Source: Pipra filicauda (Eukaryota > Chordata > Aves > Passeriformes > Pipridae). From it: DNA of 64,000 nucleotides. Where the stretch lies: assembly GCF_003945595.2 (NCBI RefSeq), contig NW_024104532.1:2789501-2853500 (forward strand). Reading direction: 5' to 3'. The notes beneath the pieces were generated by a model. The model was not told the DNA's origin. It saw nothing but the letters and a program-made list of their open reading frames with translations, and made no database searches. Shown here piece after piece: positions 36,843 to 50,342 of the stretch. Both the position numbers and the translations under genes were made by a program. The first letter of the stretch is position 1. Every line of letters starts with the position of its first letter.

Positions 36843-38681
36843 CCAGATGATTAAGTGAAGCTGCAGTGGGAGCAGCTAAGTATTCAGTGTTGTTCAAATA
36901 GGGACAATATTCTTTATAAATTCACTGGATTGAACAGTGTCTGTATAATCTCATATTTTACTAAAACTGAGGTGCACAGAGATAGCATGAGTTGTAACGT
37001 AGCCCTCCTTTTCAAATAAATCACTCTGACACAAATACATGCCGAAGGAAATTGAATCTTGGAAGTCAAGCTTGTGGGGCTTAGAAGTTGGAGAAGAGCA
37101 CTGAAAATCCTTTTTATAAGAAAAATTGCTTTTCAGTCTGTTTTTTTTTGTCTTCCACTGCACTTCAGAAATTCATAACATAGTTCATGCAGGTCAATCT
37201 CTACTGAGCATTAAAGTTATTTTTAAGTGAAAAAAACCCCACTATGAATGAGTCAGCAGGACTACACTCTCTGCACTTGTATTAGAAGGAATTTTTATTT
37301 TGGGGAAATGCTTAAATTTTTTCCTTCTCCTTTGCTGACCCAAAACTGCAGGGCTGGGCTACGATTTTTTGGATTGCTATTGGTAATAAAGGTTAGATTA
37401 TTCTTCTGGCTTCTGAGGGAAACCTTATTGCAGGGCAGCTGTCACTGAGAGACAGTTTGCATTCAATTTGTTAGATTATGCAATTGTCCTGGTTCTGACA
37501 TAACTGCAGCATCATCTCTGCAATTGTAAACACGGAACTACAGGAAACTCTGGGGAGACAAAAGAACAGAAATCCCTTCTTCAGGGGGAAAAATGAAATC
37601 TGGTTTATACCTCATGACATCAGATTGTATTGGGTTTAAGGCATTCTTAGAGTTTCTCTTTCTGTTTCTTCATTGCTGGCATTTATTGATGATCATCAAA
37701 GCCAGAATCTCTCATTGAGGTGCTGAACAGATGCAGAGAGGGAAAGCTCTATAGGTGAAATGGAGGTCTGTGTGCGTTAGTAACCCCACAGCAAAACCCA
37801 GGAGTCTCAGCCATAAATGGATGCACTAATCAGTTACATGTTTTCACCCTCCTATTAATGTGTTTTCTTTATTTAGGTCCTTAGCATTATTACCATAAAA
37901 AGGTTCATCAGGTCTGGTCAAAGAGCAAGTGGCTGGGAGGGAGTTCTGCTATTCCAACACCTCTCCAATTTTCCTCCCTGCTGTGTAAGAAAGCTGCTGG
38001 CTGTGACTAGCTACTGAGGACACTAGGAAGCCTGGGGATCATCCCAAAAAGTCACCATAACTGGTATCCTAACTGATATCCCTAGCTGGACGTATTCTCC
38101 CTAGACCAGCAAGAACTCAGAGGAGAGGTAATGGTTCCTTTTTAAAAAGCTGACTGCACAAGAGAAATTGGTTGCAGATACAAACCCCAAGTTTGCTTGT
38201 GCTCATAATTTTCTGTACGACACATTTCAACCTTCATGCACAGTTATGTGATAGCAGGGCAGCCCTATCCTTATTTGTCACACACTATATATCTTGTTCC
38301 ACAGAGATCTGCCCATTCTGTCTGATTTGTAGGAAGTCCAGATTGCTCCATTTCCTGAACTCAAGTATTTACAGGTACACCATAAAGCTGTAAGGCTTCT
38401 GAGATGTGCCTACTACAAAGGTGAAGACCCAGATGAAAACCAAAGAGAAATATGAGAGATACTCCATGAGCAAATTTTGGATAAATAGCCATTAATGTAC
38501 ATGATGGGTCCCCTGGCTGCCCAGACTCTGTATATCAGGAGCAGCTCCACTGACAACACTGCAACAACTGCTGCAAGAAGAGCTGAACTGGGAGAAAAAC
38601 GAGGTGTTTATGAATTTCTATTGCTGGTAATTTTTACTGTGAAACATGATTGAAACAAGGAAGAATCACTTCTACTCTCTC

Positions 38682-38718
38682 TTCTTCCTGAAAACAGTGT
38701 TTCTTCCTGAAAACATGT
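38682..38718. repeat. 19-bp tandem duplication
   Basis: TTCTTCCTGAAAACAGTGT is followed at once by TTCTTCCTGAAAACATGT. The two units are nearly identical, which indicates a recent local duplication. Confidence 0.85.
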
Positions 38719-39051
38719 ATCAGGGGTATGATAAAATCACTCAGTCAAAACAGCTGATGTCCATTTCAAAAGGGAATAGTATTTGCTGTGTTTTATAACA
38801 TCCCAGCTGAGACGACGAAGAAGATAGCAAGCTTCAGAAATATATCCTGTATTACATAAAAGAACCAAGAGATTAAAGGCTGACTGTGATCTTGTTTGCT
38901 CAAGATTTAAACTGATGTCTCTCATAGATATCAGTGGCCTTAACCCGCATTTACAATGGCAGAGAGGAATATTCAGTCATAAAATCTGAAGCCTGATGTG
39001 TTAAAGAGAAAAACTAAAAGCCCTTCCATATTCTACAACATGACAGTGTTT

Positions 39052-39175
39052 CCATTTGATCTTGACAAGTTATTTATTCAGTTGGAGCTTCAATTTCCCA
39101 GTAGTAAGCTGGAAATAAACTTTTGTGAGTGTTACAGTGCTACTGAGAAACTCAGTACTTGTGAAAGGATTTGAG
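39052..39175 (+). mobile_element. Probable MIR/L2/L3-type ancient repeat
   Basis: GATCTTGACAAGTTATTTAT, then AGCTTCAATTTCCCAGTAGT and later GAGAAACTCAGTACTTGTGA recall the shared tail of MIR/L2/L3 elements (gaccttgggcaagtcacttaac, cctcagtttccccatctgtaa, then a growth of TGAG/GTAAAGCACTTTGAG-like sequence). Divergence is high, so the exact family cannot be fixed by eye. Confidence 0.4.
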
Positions 39176-40139
39176 GGTTCAAATTATAGGCATTAGAGAT
39201 AGATTTTTTAATTGACATTCTCTACATGCAGCATCAAGATATCAAAGTTTTCCTTCCTGTGTGCTAGTTAGAGAGAAATATTTGAACATCTTTTCCCACT
39301 TAAGCACATTTATAGCTCCCTGAAGGGCCCCACTATCTCCAGTGACCAACTGAAATTATATGGAGTTGCTCATTGGCATTTCCAGTTTTAACTAGTGCAA
39401 ATCAATTGTTGAATTTAGCCACAACATTGTTCACTAAATAGACCTTCTGATCCAATTTCAAGGTCAATGCACATCAAGCTTAATTAAAATGGTGTGGTGT
39501 GTTACCCATTGTTATTGAACCATCTGAAATATTCAAGAGGGCTCTGAGGACTCTGGCATGCACTGGAGGGATAGAAAAAAATGGAAAGAAGACTAAGATA
39601 ACCTAGAGAGCTCTTATTACTTGTTCCATTTCTGTTATTCATGAGTTGTTAAGAATAATTTACCAAGAGACTTTCTTGATTAGGTTAAACTGGATAAAAT
39701 CAGCACAGATATTGAAGGAAGGCTCCACTTTTCTCTGGCTTCTCTTGTGACTTCCAGCAGCTTCCTGCAAGTGTGAGACTGTGCTGGACCTTACGGGCCT
39801 AAACTAAAGCAAAACGAGAAACAACATAAATCCTACACTTCGGCTTCATGTTAAGTACATAATTGCTTTTTTCTTCAAAATATCAAGATTAATTTTCATC
39901 TCTGCCTATTTTTAAGCCATGAAAATTCCTTGAATTTAATAAAAGCTACTTATTTTCATTGGTAGAGGAGAGATCAGCATCTGCAGCCACTGCGTGATTT
40001 AATTACAGAACTGCGATTTTTTTTAGTTATTCTATAAAATGACCTACTGAAGTACATAAAAATGAAAGTACCAGGAAGGTGAAAGACACAGGGAGAGTCA
40101 ATTCTCTTCTCCCACCTCCCTAGTTACACCCACTGAATG

Positions 40140-40330
40140 CAATACTAATATGGGTCTCAATCCTTTCCCCTTGCTCCCACTGACTCCAGTGAGATCTGGG
40201 TTTGGCCTATTATCTGACTCACTTGTATTGAATGGAATATGACATCATTTAAGTAATTGTTTGGCCCAGTGAACCTCACTTTTCCCATCCACTGGCTTTG
40301 AACACAAGGGCAGAATTGAACCCACTGTGT
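40140..40330. mobile_element. Possible ancient CR1/L3-type relic
   Basis: The block CTCCCACTGACTCCAGTGAG ATCTGGGTTTGG resembles the widespread amniote motif 'cccattgacttcaatggga..tggatcaggcc', found in old CR1/L3-group LINE 3' regions. TTTGAACACAAGGGCAGAAT further on fits the same kind of sequence. This is weak and needs a consensus search. Confidence 0.3.
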
Positions 40331-40519
40331 TAATTTTCCCTATATCAGTACATCAAAAAACATTCAGAGGGCAACTTTATTCCTTTTCTTAATTAATGAG
40401 AATATGAGCAACTCTTCTGTTGTGAAATATTCATAGGAAATTTCCTTATAAATATTCATAAGTGTTATCAAATAAATTTTATCCTTACGTACAACAGTGA
40501 CACATAAGAAAATGAGAAT

Positions 40520-40542
40520 ACACACACACACACACACACACA
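40520..40542. repeat. AC dinucleotide microsatellite
   Basis: A pure run of about eleven AC units (ACACAC...). It is the longest pure dinucleotide tract I noticed in the window and could be length-polymorphic. Confidence 0.95.
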
Positions 40543-41190
40543 GAGCAGCACTATATTACAAACCACTGCTACTATGACATGCTGCAAATCTAATTTATTT
40601 CAGAAGTCTTGAACAGTAAGATGTCTCCTTTATACACATCAATGTCTGTTTGTGGCAAAACAGCATTTCCATGTTTTAATAACGTAACTACTCCCAGCAT
40701 AAGCCCTTGAACTGTATTTGTTTCCTCAGTGTTTATGGAGATATATTCATTCTTAGCAGCAGACAAAATGCTTGCAATGACATTCTTAGTGCTGGAAATC
40801 AGAGCATTTATATCTGTTGTAGATTCAAAATTATCTCCATTTTCTGTGGCATCTTAGCACTAGAACAGACTTTCACTGGAAAAAAAAGAAGTTTTATTTT
40901 AAATGATAACTGCATGAGATGCTCACTGAAACTATGAAGACTTGAGGTTATTTTTCTTGCTCTCTTACCTGAAATAGAGCTAACTAGATGATGGCAGTTC
41001 ATTCTGAGGCTCTCACACAGCTGATTTCTAGGATGGCTGTTCAACAACCCCAGCTCCAGTTCACTGCCCTGAATTCAGGGGGTTCGTTCAGGTCTTCAGT
41101 TTGGCCAGCAGCTTCCCTGCCTCTCCTGGGTCAGACTCAGGCATTCCCCTCTTTCTACCTCTGCATGTCTTCAAACAGTTCCTAGTATTT

Positions 41191-41600
41191 CCTCTCCTAT
41201 GAGGAAGGGTTGAGAGAATTGGGATTGTTCAGCCTGGAGAAGAGAAGCTTCAGGGTGACCTAACTGTGACCTTGAAGCACCTAAAGGGAGCCCACAAGGA
41301 AGATGGAGAAAGACTATTTACAAAGGCTTAGAGTGACAGGACAAGGGGGAAGGGCTTCAAACTGACAGAGAGTAGGGTTAGATCAGATATTAGGAAAAAA
41401 ATTCTTCCCTGTGAGGGTGGTGAGACCCTGGTACAGGTTGCCCAGAGAAGCTGTGGGTGCCCCATCCCTGGAAGTGTGCAAGGCCAAACTGGATAGGGAG
41501 CAACCTGGTCTAGTGGAGGTGTCCCTGCCCATGGTAGGGGGTTGGAAATGAATGATCTTTAAGGTCCCTTCCAACCCAAACCATTCCATGATTCTGTGAC
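41191..41600 (+). mobile_element. CR1 LINE, 5'-truncated, the most complete plus-strand copy
   Basis: It begins at CCTCTCCTATGAGGAAGGGT and follows CR1 through GTTCAGCCTGGAGAAGAGAA, CACCTAAAGGGAGCC, GACAGGACAAGGGGGAAGGG, AATTCTTCCCTGTGAGGGTG, GTTGCCCAGAGAAGCTGTGG and CCATCCCTGGAAGTGTGCAA, to ACCATTCCATGATTCTGTGA. A few bases are lost at GGATAGGGAGCAACC. It holds only the last part of ORF2 plus the 3' end, and frameshifts make it inactive. Confidence 0.95.
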
Positions 41601-44014
41601 TGACAAGCTCTTTGTGCCCCAGCTTCTCTGTCTTGGAAATGGATCTATAACCTTTTGTATCTCATCAGATGAGTCATCTGAGATTTCAAAGGATATACAA
41701 GACTGCCATGAAGATGTATATTATAAACCCTACACTGTAATTCCTGTTCTGAAGGCCAGCAGCCCTATGTAAGTCTTTGTGAGCTAAACGAAACAAGGCA
41801 GATATCAAACAGAGAAACCTCACTTTACAGAGAGCTGTTGAGTCAATAAACCCCTTCCCCTCACCCCCCTGCTTTCCATGTACTTAGCCAACACCAGCTG
41901 TGGCCCAATTAAACTCAACTGCTTACAGAAATGGATCTGTTGCAGACAAGTACACAATGGATTATGATTGTAATCACTTAAGAGGTCACAGCAGCTCAGT
42001 GCTTGTGTTTTCTGATTTCTGTATGAGACACAGGACAGAACTTCTGACCCACTTTGTGTAGCTACAGACCCTCCAGTCCCTTGTTGTTTGTCAGGATGGT
42101 AAAATACAACTTAGTTGGGGTGTCAGCGAGCACATACTGACTCTTAAATCTGTTCTAAGGCACATACAGTCATCAGGTGAAGGAAGCGTGGGAGTGACTG
42201 ACAACCAGATTCTACTTGCAGTATCAATATGGTCATAACTCCAGGCACTAACTCGAGTGAGCTAAGCCATGAAATGATGGAAATACCTTGGCCCTGATGT
42301 TGATGGGAAAAGAACCTGCAAACCCAAGGGTCTTGCAAGGCAAAACTCTCATGCTGGTTTTCCTTGTGCGGTTTAAATCAGTGTCTCCCATGGCAAGGTC
42401 AGACATGTGTCTCTGTTGTTCTGCTTGACCAGCACCCTGCAGTGAGCATCTTCCTCCATGGGGGCACTGCTTGCTCTCCAAAATGGCCTCAAGGAATAAA
42501 TTCTCCTGGAGTGCAAGGTGTTTTACAATGGCATTTAATATTTTGCTCTTTGAGACACGCAATTGTTTTCTGTCATGACTGGATCAATCCTGTCAGCTAA
42601 GAAAGATCTTACAGACATTCTGTGCAGCCCTTTTTCTTCTTTTGGGTTCTTTTCTGAAGATCTTTCTTTATTGGGCCTCCCTCGAGGCATTAGCCTATAA
42701 TCTATAGTGCCATCTGCTTTGCTGGGCTATAAGCCAGGTCACTTTATTAACTCAGCATGGAGTAACTCATGGCATTGTTTTCACTGAGTGACAGAACTGT
42801 ATCGGGGAAGCAGAGACAAAGATGCTTTTGTGATGGAGCAAAATAAAACATGCATTTCAGTTCTCATGAGTCTCAGCAACAAAAGGGGAAAAAATGGGGT
42901 TCCCCTTCTCCTGGAGTTATTTTTGGATTCAAATAATACTATGATCTTCAAAATTACTGCTGTATGAGCAGCACAGTGGCAGGGGCAGCCTTTGAAAGTG
43001 AAAAGACCAGCGACACTTTTAGGACGTGGGGCTGAGGTGAGGATGAGAATGTGAAAAGCACCAGCACAAAAGAGCAGGAGCTATTTATTAAGTGCAAAAA
43101 CCAGATAAAATCTCCCTTTTATTAGAAACTTATTTCAATCTTTATCTGTACCTGGCCCTTTTAGCTAAAACTTACTTGTGGCTGCTGCTACTTCGTCTGG
43201 AAAAGAAAATATGAAACAACTGATAGAGAGGGACAGTTTATATTAGGCAGATATGCTTGCAGTTGGCTTGCTCAGCTGTCTGAAAAGCTGAAAGAAAATA
43301 GCTTCACGATGTAACAATCCCAGTTCTTGCTTAACATACACATAAAAAGAAAAAAGAAAAATATTGTCCTCTAGTTGGATCAGAAGCTAACACCTTCACT
43401 ATAAAAAAACACTTGAAAGAGTTGAAAATTGCTTGAGAAGTCTTGTCAAGGTTTAATTAAATTTTCAGTTTTTTTCCACCCTCTGGTCTATATTTTCCTC
43501 ATTTTCACATTGGACAAAGGGTTATTTTTTTATTCTTTGTATTAAATTAATCTCAATCAATATTTACTAGGGCTCTGAGCATAGAGAGGTTGGAATATAT
43601 AATTGTACTTGTTAGTGGTGTGAAGATTGAATATTACACAGAAAGAGAGAACTGTTAGAAGAAATAATGCATCATAAAAGATACTCCATCAAATGAAAAC
43701 AACGACAACAATAATAATAGCAAACAGAATGCCTGCAGGCTGTCACATTTATTATATCTCAGAACAAAGCTAGAAAAGCACATAAGTTAATTTTGCCAAA
43801 TATTATTTATTTTAATCTGTATCACTGTTATAATAAACACTAAACTACCTGAAATTGGTTTAAGAAAAGTGCAGGTAACATCTCTCTGAATGTGCAGAAT
43901 TGTAATGAGCATCTTCTGAGTAACTGATACCCAAAGACTGAAGTCACTAAAGACTAAATGAACAGAAGAAAACAGATGAGATCTCCTCGAGAATCTTGGA
44001 TGCATCACCTAATA
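41601..44014. other. Non-coding unique DNA
   Basis: Frames reach about 104 codons (42248-42562, minus strand) without a recognised domain. An interrupted AAC/AAT tract lies at 43698-43722. Nothing else was identified. Confidence 0.55.
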
Positions 44015-44192
44015 AGTTGCCCAGAGAAGCTGTAGATGCCCCATCCCTGGAAGTGTCCAAGGCCAGGTTGGATGGGGCTTGGAGCAACCGTGTCTTGTGA
44101 AAGGTGTCCCTGCCCATGGCAGGGGGTTGGAATGAAATAATCCTTAAGGTGCTTTCCAACCCAAACCATTCTGTCATTCTATGATTCTATGA
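44015..44192 (+). mobile_element. CR1 LINE 3' end, 5'-truncated
   Basis: It begins at GTTGCCCAGAGAAGCTGTAG and continues through CCATCCCTGGAAGTGTCCAA, GGTTGGATGGGGCTTGGAGC and CCAACCCAAACCATTCTGTC. It ends with ATTCTATGATTCTATGAAAA, two clear octamers. At about 178 bp it is among the shortest copies here but well preserved. Confidence 0.95.
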
Positions 44193-47120
44193 AAAGGAGA
44201 AGGAACAAAAAGAACTTTTCTTCTGATGTAATGGAATGCACTATAATGTAATAATTATTAATAATTATTTTTCTAAATATATATTTTCTATTTATATAGA
44301 AAACATTTAATATATATTTTTCTATTTATATTATTTTTCTATTATTAATAATTATTTTTCCAAGTATATGTTTATTATGGAATCTGAAGTTTCTGAGCTA
44401 CAATAAGAGATGCATTTTGCCCAGAGCAGAGTTCAGTCTCTTTTAAAGCTTATTAAAGTCATATAGATGCATCCATCAGCTATTATACTGAGAGAATGTA
44501 ATGACAGAGTACATCTTAAGGAAAGGAAGAGCCAAAGGATGGCAAATAGAGGTAGGGTTAGTATAGATTATGACACTCATTTGTCTGCATGAGGAACATT
44601 CGCTGAGTTGTGAGATTTTTGAATTGAATTGAACTCTGGATGATCTCCGTGTCTCAGGTCTCTAAATAATCCTTATCTTCAGGTGCTTTTTGCAGGAGGT
44701 GGAGGAGCAGTTCCCCAGGGTCACTTATCTTGTGAAAGCTGCCCTGCACAGTAAGCAAATCCTCTATCACTGATGGCATTTGGCAGCATTTTCCCAAGGC
44801 TATCTGATGGCCAGTTCTTGAGTACCAAATTATTTTCCCAAATATTTTCCTCTATAAATTCTAAACCTCATCATTTAGGATTAAAACAGTGATAGATCAG
44901 AGTCTTTTCAGACAATGAGATTTCTACCTGGCTTCCTGAACTGGAAATTCACATTTCTAAAGCTATAATTGAGTCAGTGAAGGTTTTGGATTGAAAGAGT
45001 CAAGAGCATCAAACCTGAAAATGAAAAGTGTTATCAATGCCTGAAAGGCAGATGAAAACTAGTCTGATAGGGTGGAGTAATTATCTGCGTAAAATGCAGG
45101 GTAAAATCATCACCCTCCAAAGGACTCTTTGCTGAAGATTAAGACCACTGACACTGAGAGGCTTCTTGTGGCCTTCTCCTGAAAGGCTGCAGCCTTGCAA
45201 AAGGGTATCAGTCTTTAATGGGAATGTGTGAAGAAATCAAAAGGGCAAGTCCTGTCCAAGAATAGGGAGGGTGTTTAGCCAAGCATGGTCAGGGATGCTT
45301 TTAACTCTTGATTGGACAGAAGATTACAACTCATAAAAGGTATTTTTCTATATGTTTCACTAGCAACATTTTAAACAAAACAAAGAAGAAAAAATTGTAG
45401 TTCTCTTGTGATTTTACCATAAGCTTGAATTTCAGTAAGAATGTCTTTTGCTCAGAACCTATTTTTTAATTTGTGCAGCACTAAGAACACCAGCAAAATG
45501 TGTGGTAGTGCAGAGGATGAGACAGCACAGGTTTACAGAGCTGTATGGAGTGCTTTGTCATCTGCGTTTGTGGCTGAAAACATGAAAATGTACAGAAGAG
45601 GGTTTAGAGGGAATATGCAGAGCTCTGGGAAATGCACTGTGTAGCAGAGTCTAAGGACATAATCTGCTCGATTATCCAGAGGGAGACGAAAAAGGGAGTA
45701 GATGAGTGCACAGCCTGTTTGGAAAAAGTAATTATCACAACAAAACCCACTTTAATCTAGCACAAGAAGAATCAATAGTTGGATGTTTTCAATAATGTTT
45801 TAAAGTAGTAAAGCATTGGAATAATATAGCCAGGGATACAGAGGTTTCTTCTTCATATGAGACTCTTGTAAAACTATGTCTTAGATGAATCAGAAGCCAT
45901 TGTGCAAAGCTGAAATTACCAGGAAAGATGTTTTATGTGTGCTATGAAAAAAACTCATAATATATGGTCGTAATCATGACTTCTATGCTTAAAATTTGCA
46001 TTCCTTTTCTTTTTTTTTTTTTTAGTGAAAAAGAGTATGTGGCAAGGAGAACCTGGGAATTACAGATCTAAAAATGGTTGCAAGATCAGGATCTTATTTA
46101 CTCAGTCTGAGCCCATCTGAGTTCAGACATCAAACACTGAAGGCATGAGTGGTATTTGAGACAAAAGGGAAAGAAAATCCACCTTTCACAAAACACGTCA
46201 GAAGGAAAAAGAACAACAAATGACTAACAGTGCTGCTGTGATTCCACACAGTTTTGTGATGAACTGTGCGTGAACAGTGACATTTCAAGGAGTGGAACTC
46301 GAGGATATTTACATGATCTCCTGCATTATAACCCCAATGGTGCAGTGATTCTCTGCAGCCAAGAGGGAGAATTCAGTAATGGCAGAAAATGCAAGCAAGG
46401 TAGTTCATAGATACCTGGCCACTTGTTGGAAGCATCTTGAAGGATTTCCGTGAAAGCTGTGAAGTTCGATAGCTTCACACTGCCTGGGCTGCACCAGTGC
46501 AGGCAGTTCTTTGCCCTCATCCTGAACATCTCCTGGGCTCGAGGTTTTCAATTTTTGTAATCTGTGAAACGTCCTGTTACCATTCATGTGGAAGGGCTAT
46601 GTCAAACCAAGCAGTCTGGAGTGGTAAACATGCCCAGTGCCCTCTTCCAGACAGAAATAGAGGGGAAGGGAAGAGGCAGATACTTGCAGTTCTTTGACAG
46701 CCAGTGCCCTGGAAGATGCCTGCTTCTATATATAGTTAGTACTTCTACACAGTTTTCAGCTGCTCACACCTTGCAGCAGCAAAGCGGAGGAGAAGTTTTG
46801 GATTCAGTTCGGCTGCAGCTCTTTGAGAACAAAAAGTAAGACAGGGGTTTTATTTCTGGAGAACAAACATCTTCAAGCACCACTGACTGGGGTCATTGTC
46901 TGGAGCAGGGGTGCTCACAGGGTACCACAAGACATTGGTGATTTCTTTACACAGTAGGAATTTCAGTGGAACTGAACCAACCAACAGAAGCTCATTCAAA
47001 CTATTATCTTTAGAAGAACACTGAAAAGATGCCAAAACATCACTCCTGCTCTGGGTCAGGAACTGTGCAGGTCACAAAAGAAAAAGACATAACTTGTCTT
47101 ATGCTTTCCCATAACATACA
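44193..47120. other. Non-coding unique DNA
   Basis: Frames reach 91 codons (46564-46839, plus strand), ending at an AAAAAGTAAG donor-like sequence but with no recognised domain. A T14 run lies at 46010-46023. The AT-rich repeat near its start is listed separately. Confidence 0.5.
44254..44360. repeat. AT-rich reiterated tract
   Basis: ATTATTAATAATTATTTTTC occurs at 44254-44273 and 44341-44360 (offset 87 bp). Between these, ATATATATTTTCTATTTATA-like sequence occurs twice about 31 bp apart. It is almost devoid of G and C and follows directly after a CR1 tail, so it may have grown by slippage from A/T-rich flanking DNA. Confidence 0.75.
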
Positions 47121-47585
47121 ATCTTAGAATCATAGAACGGTTTATGTTGGAAGGGACCTTAAAGATCACCCAGTTCCAACCTCCCTGCCATAGGCAGGGA
47201 CATCTTCCACTAGACCAGGTTGTTTTGGGCTCCATCCAGCCTGGCCTTGAACACTTCCAGGTATGGGACACCCACAGCTTCTCTGAGCAACCTGTGCCAG
47301 TGTCTCACCACCCTTACAGGGAAGAATTTTTTCCTAACATCTGACCTAAACTTGCTCTCTGTCAGTTTGAAGCCCTTCCCCCTTGTTCTGTCACTCCAAG
47401 CCTTTGTAAATAGTCTCTCTCCATCTTCTTTTTGGGCTCCCTTCAGGTACTGGAAGACCACAATTAGGTCCCCCTGAAGCTTCTCTTCTCCAGGCTGAAA
47501 TATCCCAATTCTCTCAGCCTTTCCTCATAGGAGAGGTGTTCCACTCCTCTAATAAACTTGGTATCCTCCTCCACTCCAACTCTTA
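47121..47585 (-). mobile_element. CR1 LINE, longest copy here, minus strand
   Basis: It starts with ATCTTAGAATCATAGAACGG on the given strand and follows CR1 to CTCTAATAAACTTGGTATCC and CTCCACTCC, about 465 bp. The minus strand keeps an 83-codon open frame (47210-47461) with CR1 ORF2 C-terminal landmarks 'FQYLKGAQKEDGERLFTKAW', 'SDRTRGKGFKL' and 'RVVRHWHRLLREAVGVPYLE'. No endonuclease or reverse transcriptase domain is present, so it cannot move itself. The preserved frame suggests a fairly young insertion. Confidence 0.95.
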
Positions 47586-49606
47586 AAACATACTGTGCTG
47601 GAGGCTCTTTCTGAAGAGCCATGTCCTAATCCATTTTCTTCCCCATCCATGGATATGTCTGTACAGCCCCAGCTTTGTGCAGTGCAGGCAGCTGACCCAG
47701 AGATTTGTTTGTCCAGCCTCATCATAAAGCAAGCTTCAATTATCTCCAAACTCTCCTTTCAGGAAAGTCCTTTTTAAAGAGCAGGGTCTGCTTCTGTGTT
47801 AGAGACCCTCAGAGACACACAAGGAACTTTGGACCTTTTACCTCCTGAACTTTAAAAGTACGAAAACCTTCAGAGGTTGATCCATAAATAGCCCCTTGTC
47901 AGTTAGTCAGCTGTGAATATTTCTGCTGTTATTACACAGATCTTGCAAGCTCAAGTCAGTGGCTAAAAAAATACTAAGCACAATGACTTTTATTCCATTG
48001 TCATTCAATACACATCTCAGGAGAGGTGACTAAGAGGTGAATGAGAGATTTCAAAGTCTCTTAACTCTAATTTTGCACACAAAAAATAACTTTGGTGCAG
48101 AACATCATTTAAGATCTGACTGAAACTCTTACAGGGAGTAATTCTCTATTAAATCTGACCTTTTTTCCTTCTAGAGTGAATTTACAAGAAAATAACAATG
48201 AACCAATGAATATGTCTGCTAACTGCAACTACTTGAAACCTATGCAAACAGTTCAGCTTATGGTGCATTCTTGAGATATTTATTATGAAGAATAACACTG
48301 CTCAGGCAATATGAACTGTAGAGCTGTGGGAAGTTGATGAATTTTTTGTTACTCCTCACTGAGTGACTAGTTCTGATTGTTAAAACAAATTTAAAAATTA
48401 ATTTACAAGTAAACACATCAGTACAGCTAAGTGTTTGTTCTGAATGTTTGCAAATTAAGCCTAATTCATGAAAATTATTTGTAGGATATATTGACACAAT
48501 ATATTTCTGCTCTAGGTAAAAATATGTAAAGTACTTAAATCTAAAGTATTTAAAAGGTTATTGTGCTATATATTTTGGTTGATTTTCATAATAGCCCATC
48601 TTTCTCTGTATCAAAACCAGTGCACTTAGCTGAAGTGCTGCTATAAGCTACACAATGCAGTCATGACACTGATTTTCCATTTATTTATGTACTACAGTAA
48701 GTGTAGTAAGTAGACAACAATTTAGTTCAGTCTGCAGTGCTGTCAGAGATTTCATCCCTCTGTGATGAAAGAAAGGCATAAATCACTGTACCAGTATCCA
48801 GAGGAGAATAATACCCCACCAAATGCACAAATATTAATCTCTTTAACACCTCCCGCAGGCCACCTTCTTCTTGCAGATTGTTTTCTGTGGGTAAGAACAT
48901 ACTTCGTTTTGCAAGCTTTCAGCTCAAATCAGCACAGCATTTTTTCGTGAATATTTACTCCTGGATATCTTGTTGAACAGACACCTTTGATGGGTAGGCT
49001 CAATTTTGACACATTAGGTTTAAAGAACACAAAAATGGTGCACTCACTAAGTGAATAAATTTAATGAATTAATTTAGTTTTCTCAGATATCTGTTTTTGA
49101 GACATCAGCACCTTATATTCATAGTGGAACTTGCAAATGCCTCCTCTCCTCTAGTAATATTGGAATGTGTACGTCTGTCATTAATGTCTTTATTGAGTGA
49201 ACGTGTTTCTGGGTCAGTGGCACCTGAACAGCGCAAAATTAGGAGGCCAACCTGAGAAGGGGCTCTAGGGTTTTCACAGTCACTCCCACATGTCCGTGTG
49301 AGCTAAAAAATGTTAATTTTGTAACAAAAAGCATGGAAGAAGCTCTAATATACCAGCATGGGATGCAGCAGAATATTATAATTTTAACAGGTACTAAAAT
49401 ATAGTTGTCAATGTGAGTTGTGGCAGCTCCTCTGGTGTGTGTTGGCCTGGCCTTGTCAGTGTCACTGAAAATTTTTCATGGTTACTGGTTGGGTACAAAA
49501 AGGTAAATTGTCAGCAATCCCACTACAGAATATTGTACAGCTGCAGCATTTCATTTCCCAGCAACACATATGGACACACAGTTTATAGTTCCTTTCCTTT
49601 TATATT

Positions 49607-49619
49607 CCCCCCCCCCCCC
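49607..49619. repeat. C13 homopolymer
   Basis: A run of 13 C followed by six T. It is a likely sequencing or assembly error hotspot and a length-variable site. Confidence 0.9.
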
Positions 49620-50342
49620 TTTTTTGTTCCCTAAAGTTTTTAATGAATAATTTCTTTTTTAGAATTCATTTTCCCTGTAGTCTTAGTATTGTGCTGCTCT
49701 CAGGATCAGGTCCTAATTTGGGACTCCCATTTATTTCCTACAATGCTACTGTATTTATTAGTGCTGGGGAACAGAGTGAAGCAGGTTGAACATGATAAAT
49801 AGCACCTTAAAGGACTGTTTTGTTCAAGTTGGTGTATGATAAAACTTTAATGGCAATGAATTGTTTCCTCCCTAGCTTCAAGTTTTTCACATATTTAGGA
49901 AATGAGTTTTTCTTCTGGACCTTATTTTTCTCCTGACACAGACTGCATTTCTCAGGAAGATGTAAGAAAGAGTATTATGGATAACGGATGTCCTCAGGGG
50001 CCCATCACAGGAAAATGCTTCAGGAACTGAAAAGCCAGCTAAGATGATGGCCTTCATTTCCATAGTCTTTGATGGTAACACTTGGGCTTTTGTTACAATT
50101 CTTATATATTTTTCATTTCAATATAGACATCACTTTGCTTGCACCATTGTTGTCTTTTACTTTGATCAAGGGAGCTCATCCTTACAACATGATGTTGTCA
50201 AGCTGAGCTCCTGAGATTTCAAATCTTTTTTAGGATGGCAGAAAGTAGCCAGGCTGGGAGAAGTGTCTTCCAGATATGTAGTTATAAGAGAGAGAATGAA
50301 GCTTCCTTTAACAAGCAAGAGATTATTTCCTTTACAAAATCT

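Larger units (their letters stand above)
36843..41190. other. Non-coding unique DNA with ancient repeat relics
   Basis: No frame exceeds about 80 codons and no coding signature is seen. The stretch contains the small tandem duplication, the two probable ancient repeats and the AC microsatellite listed separately. The rest is AT-rich unique sequence. Confidence 0.55.
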
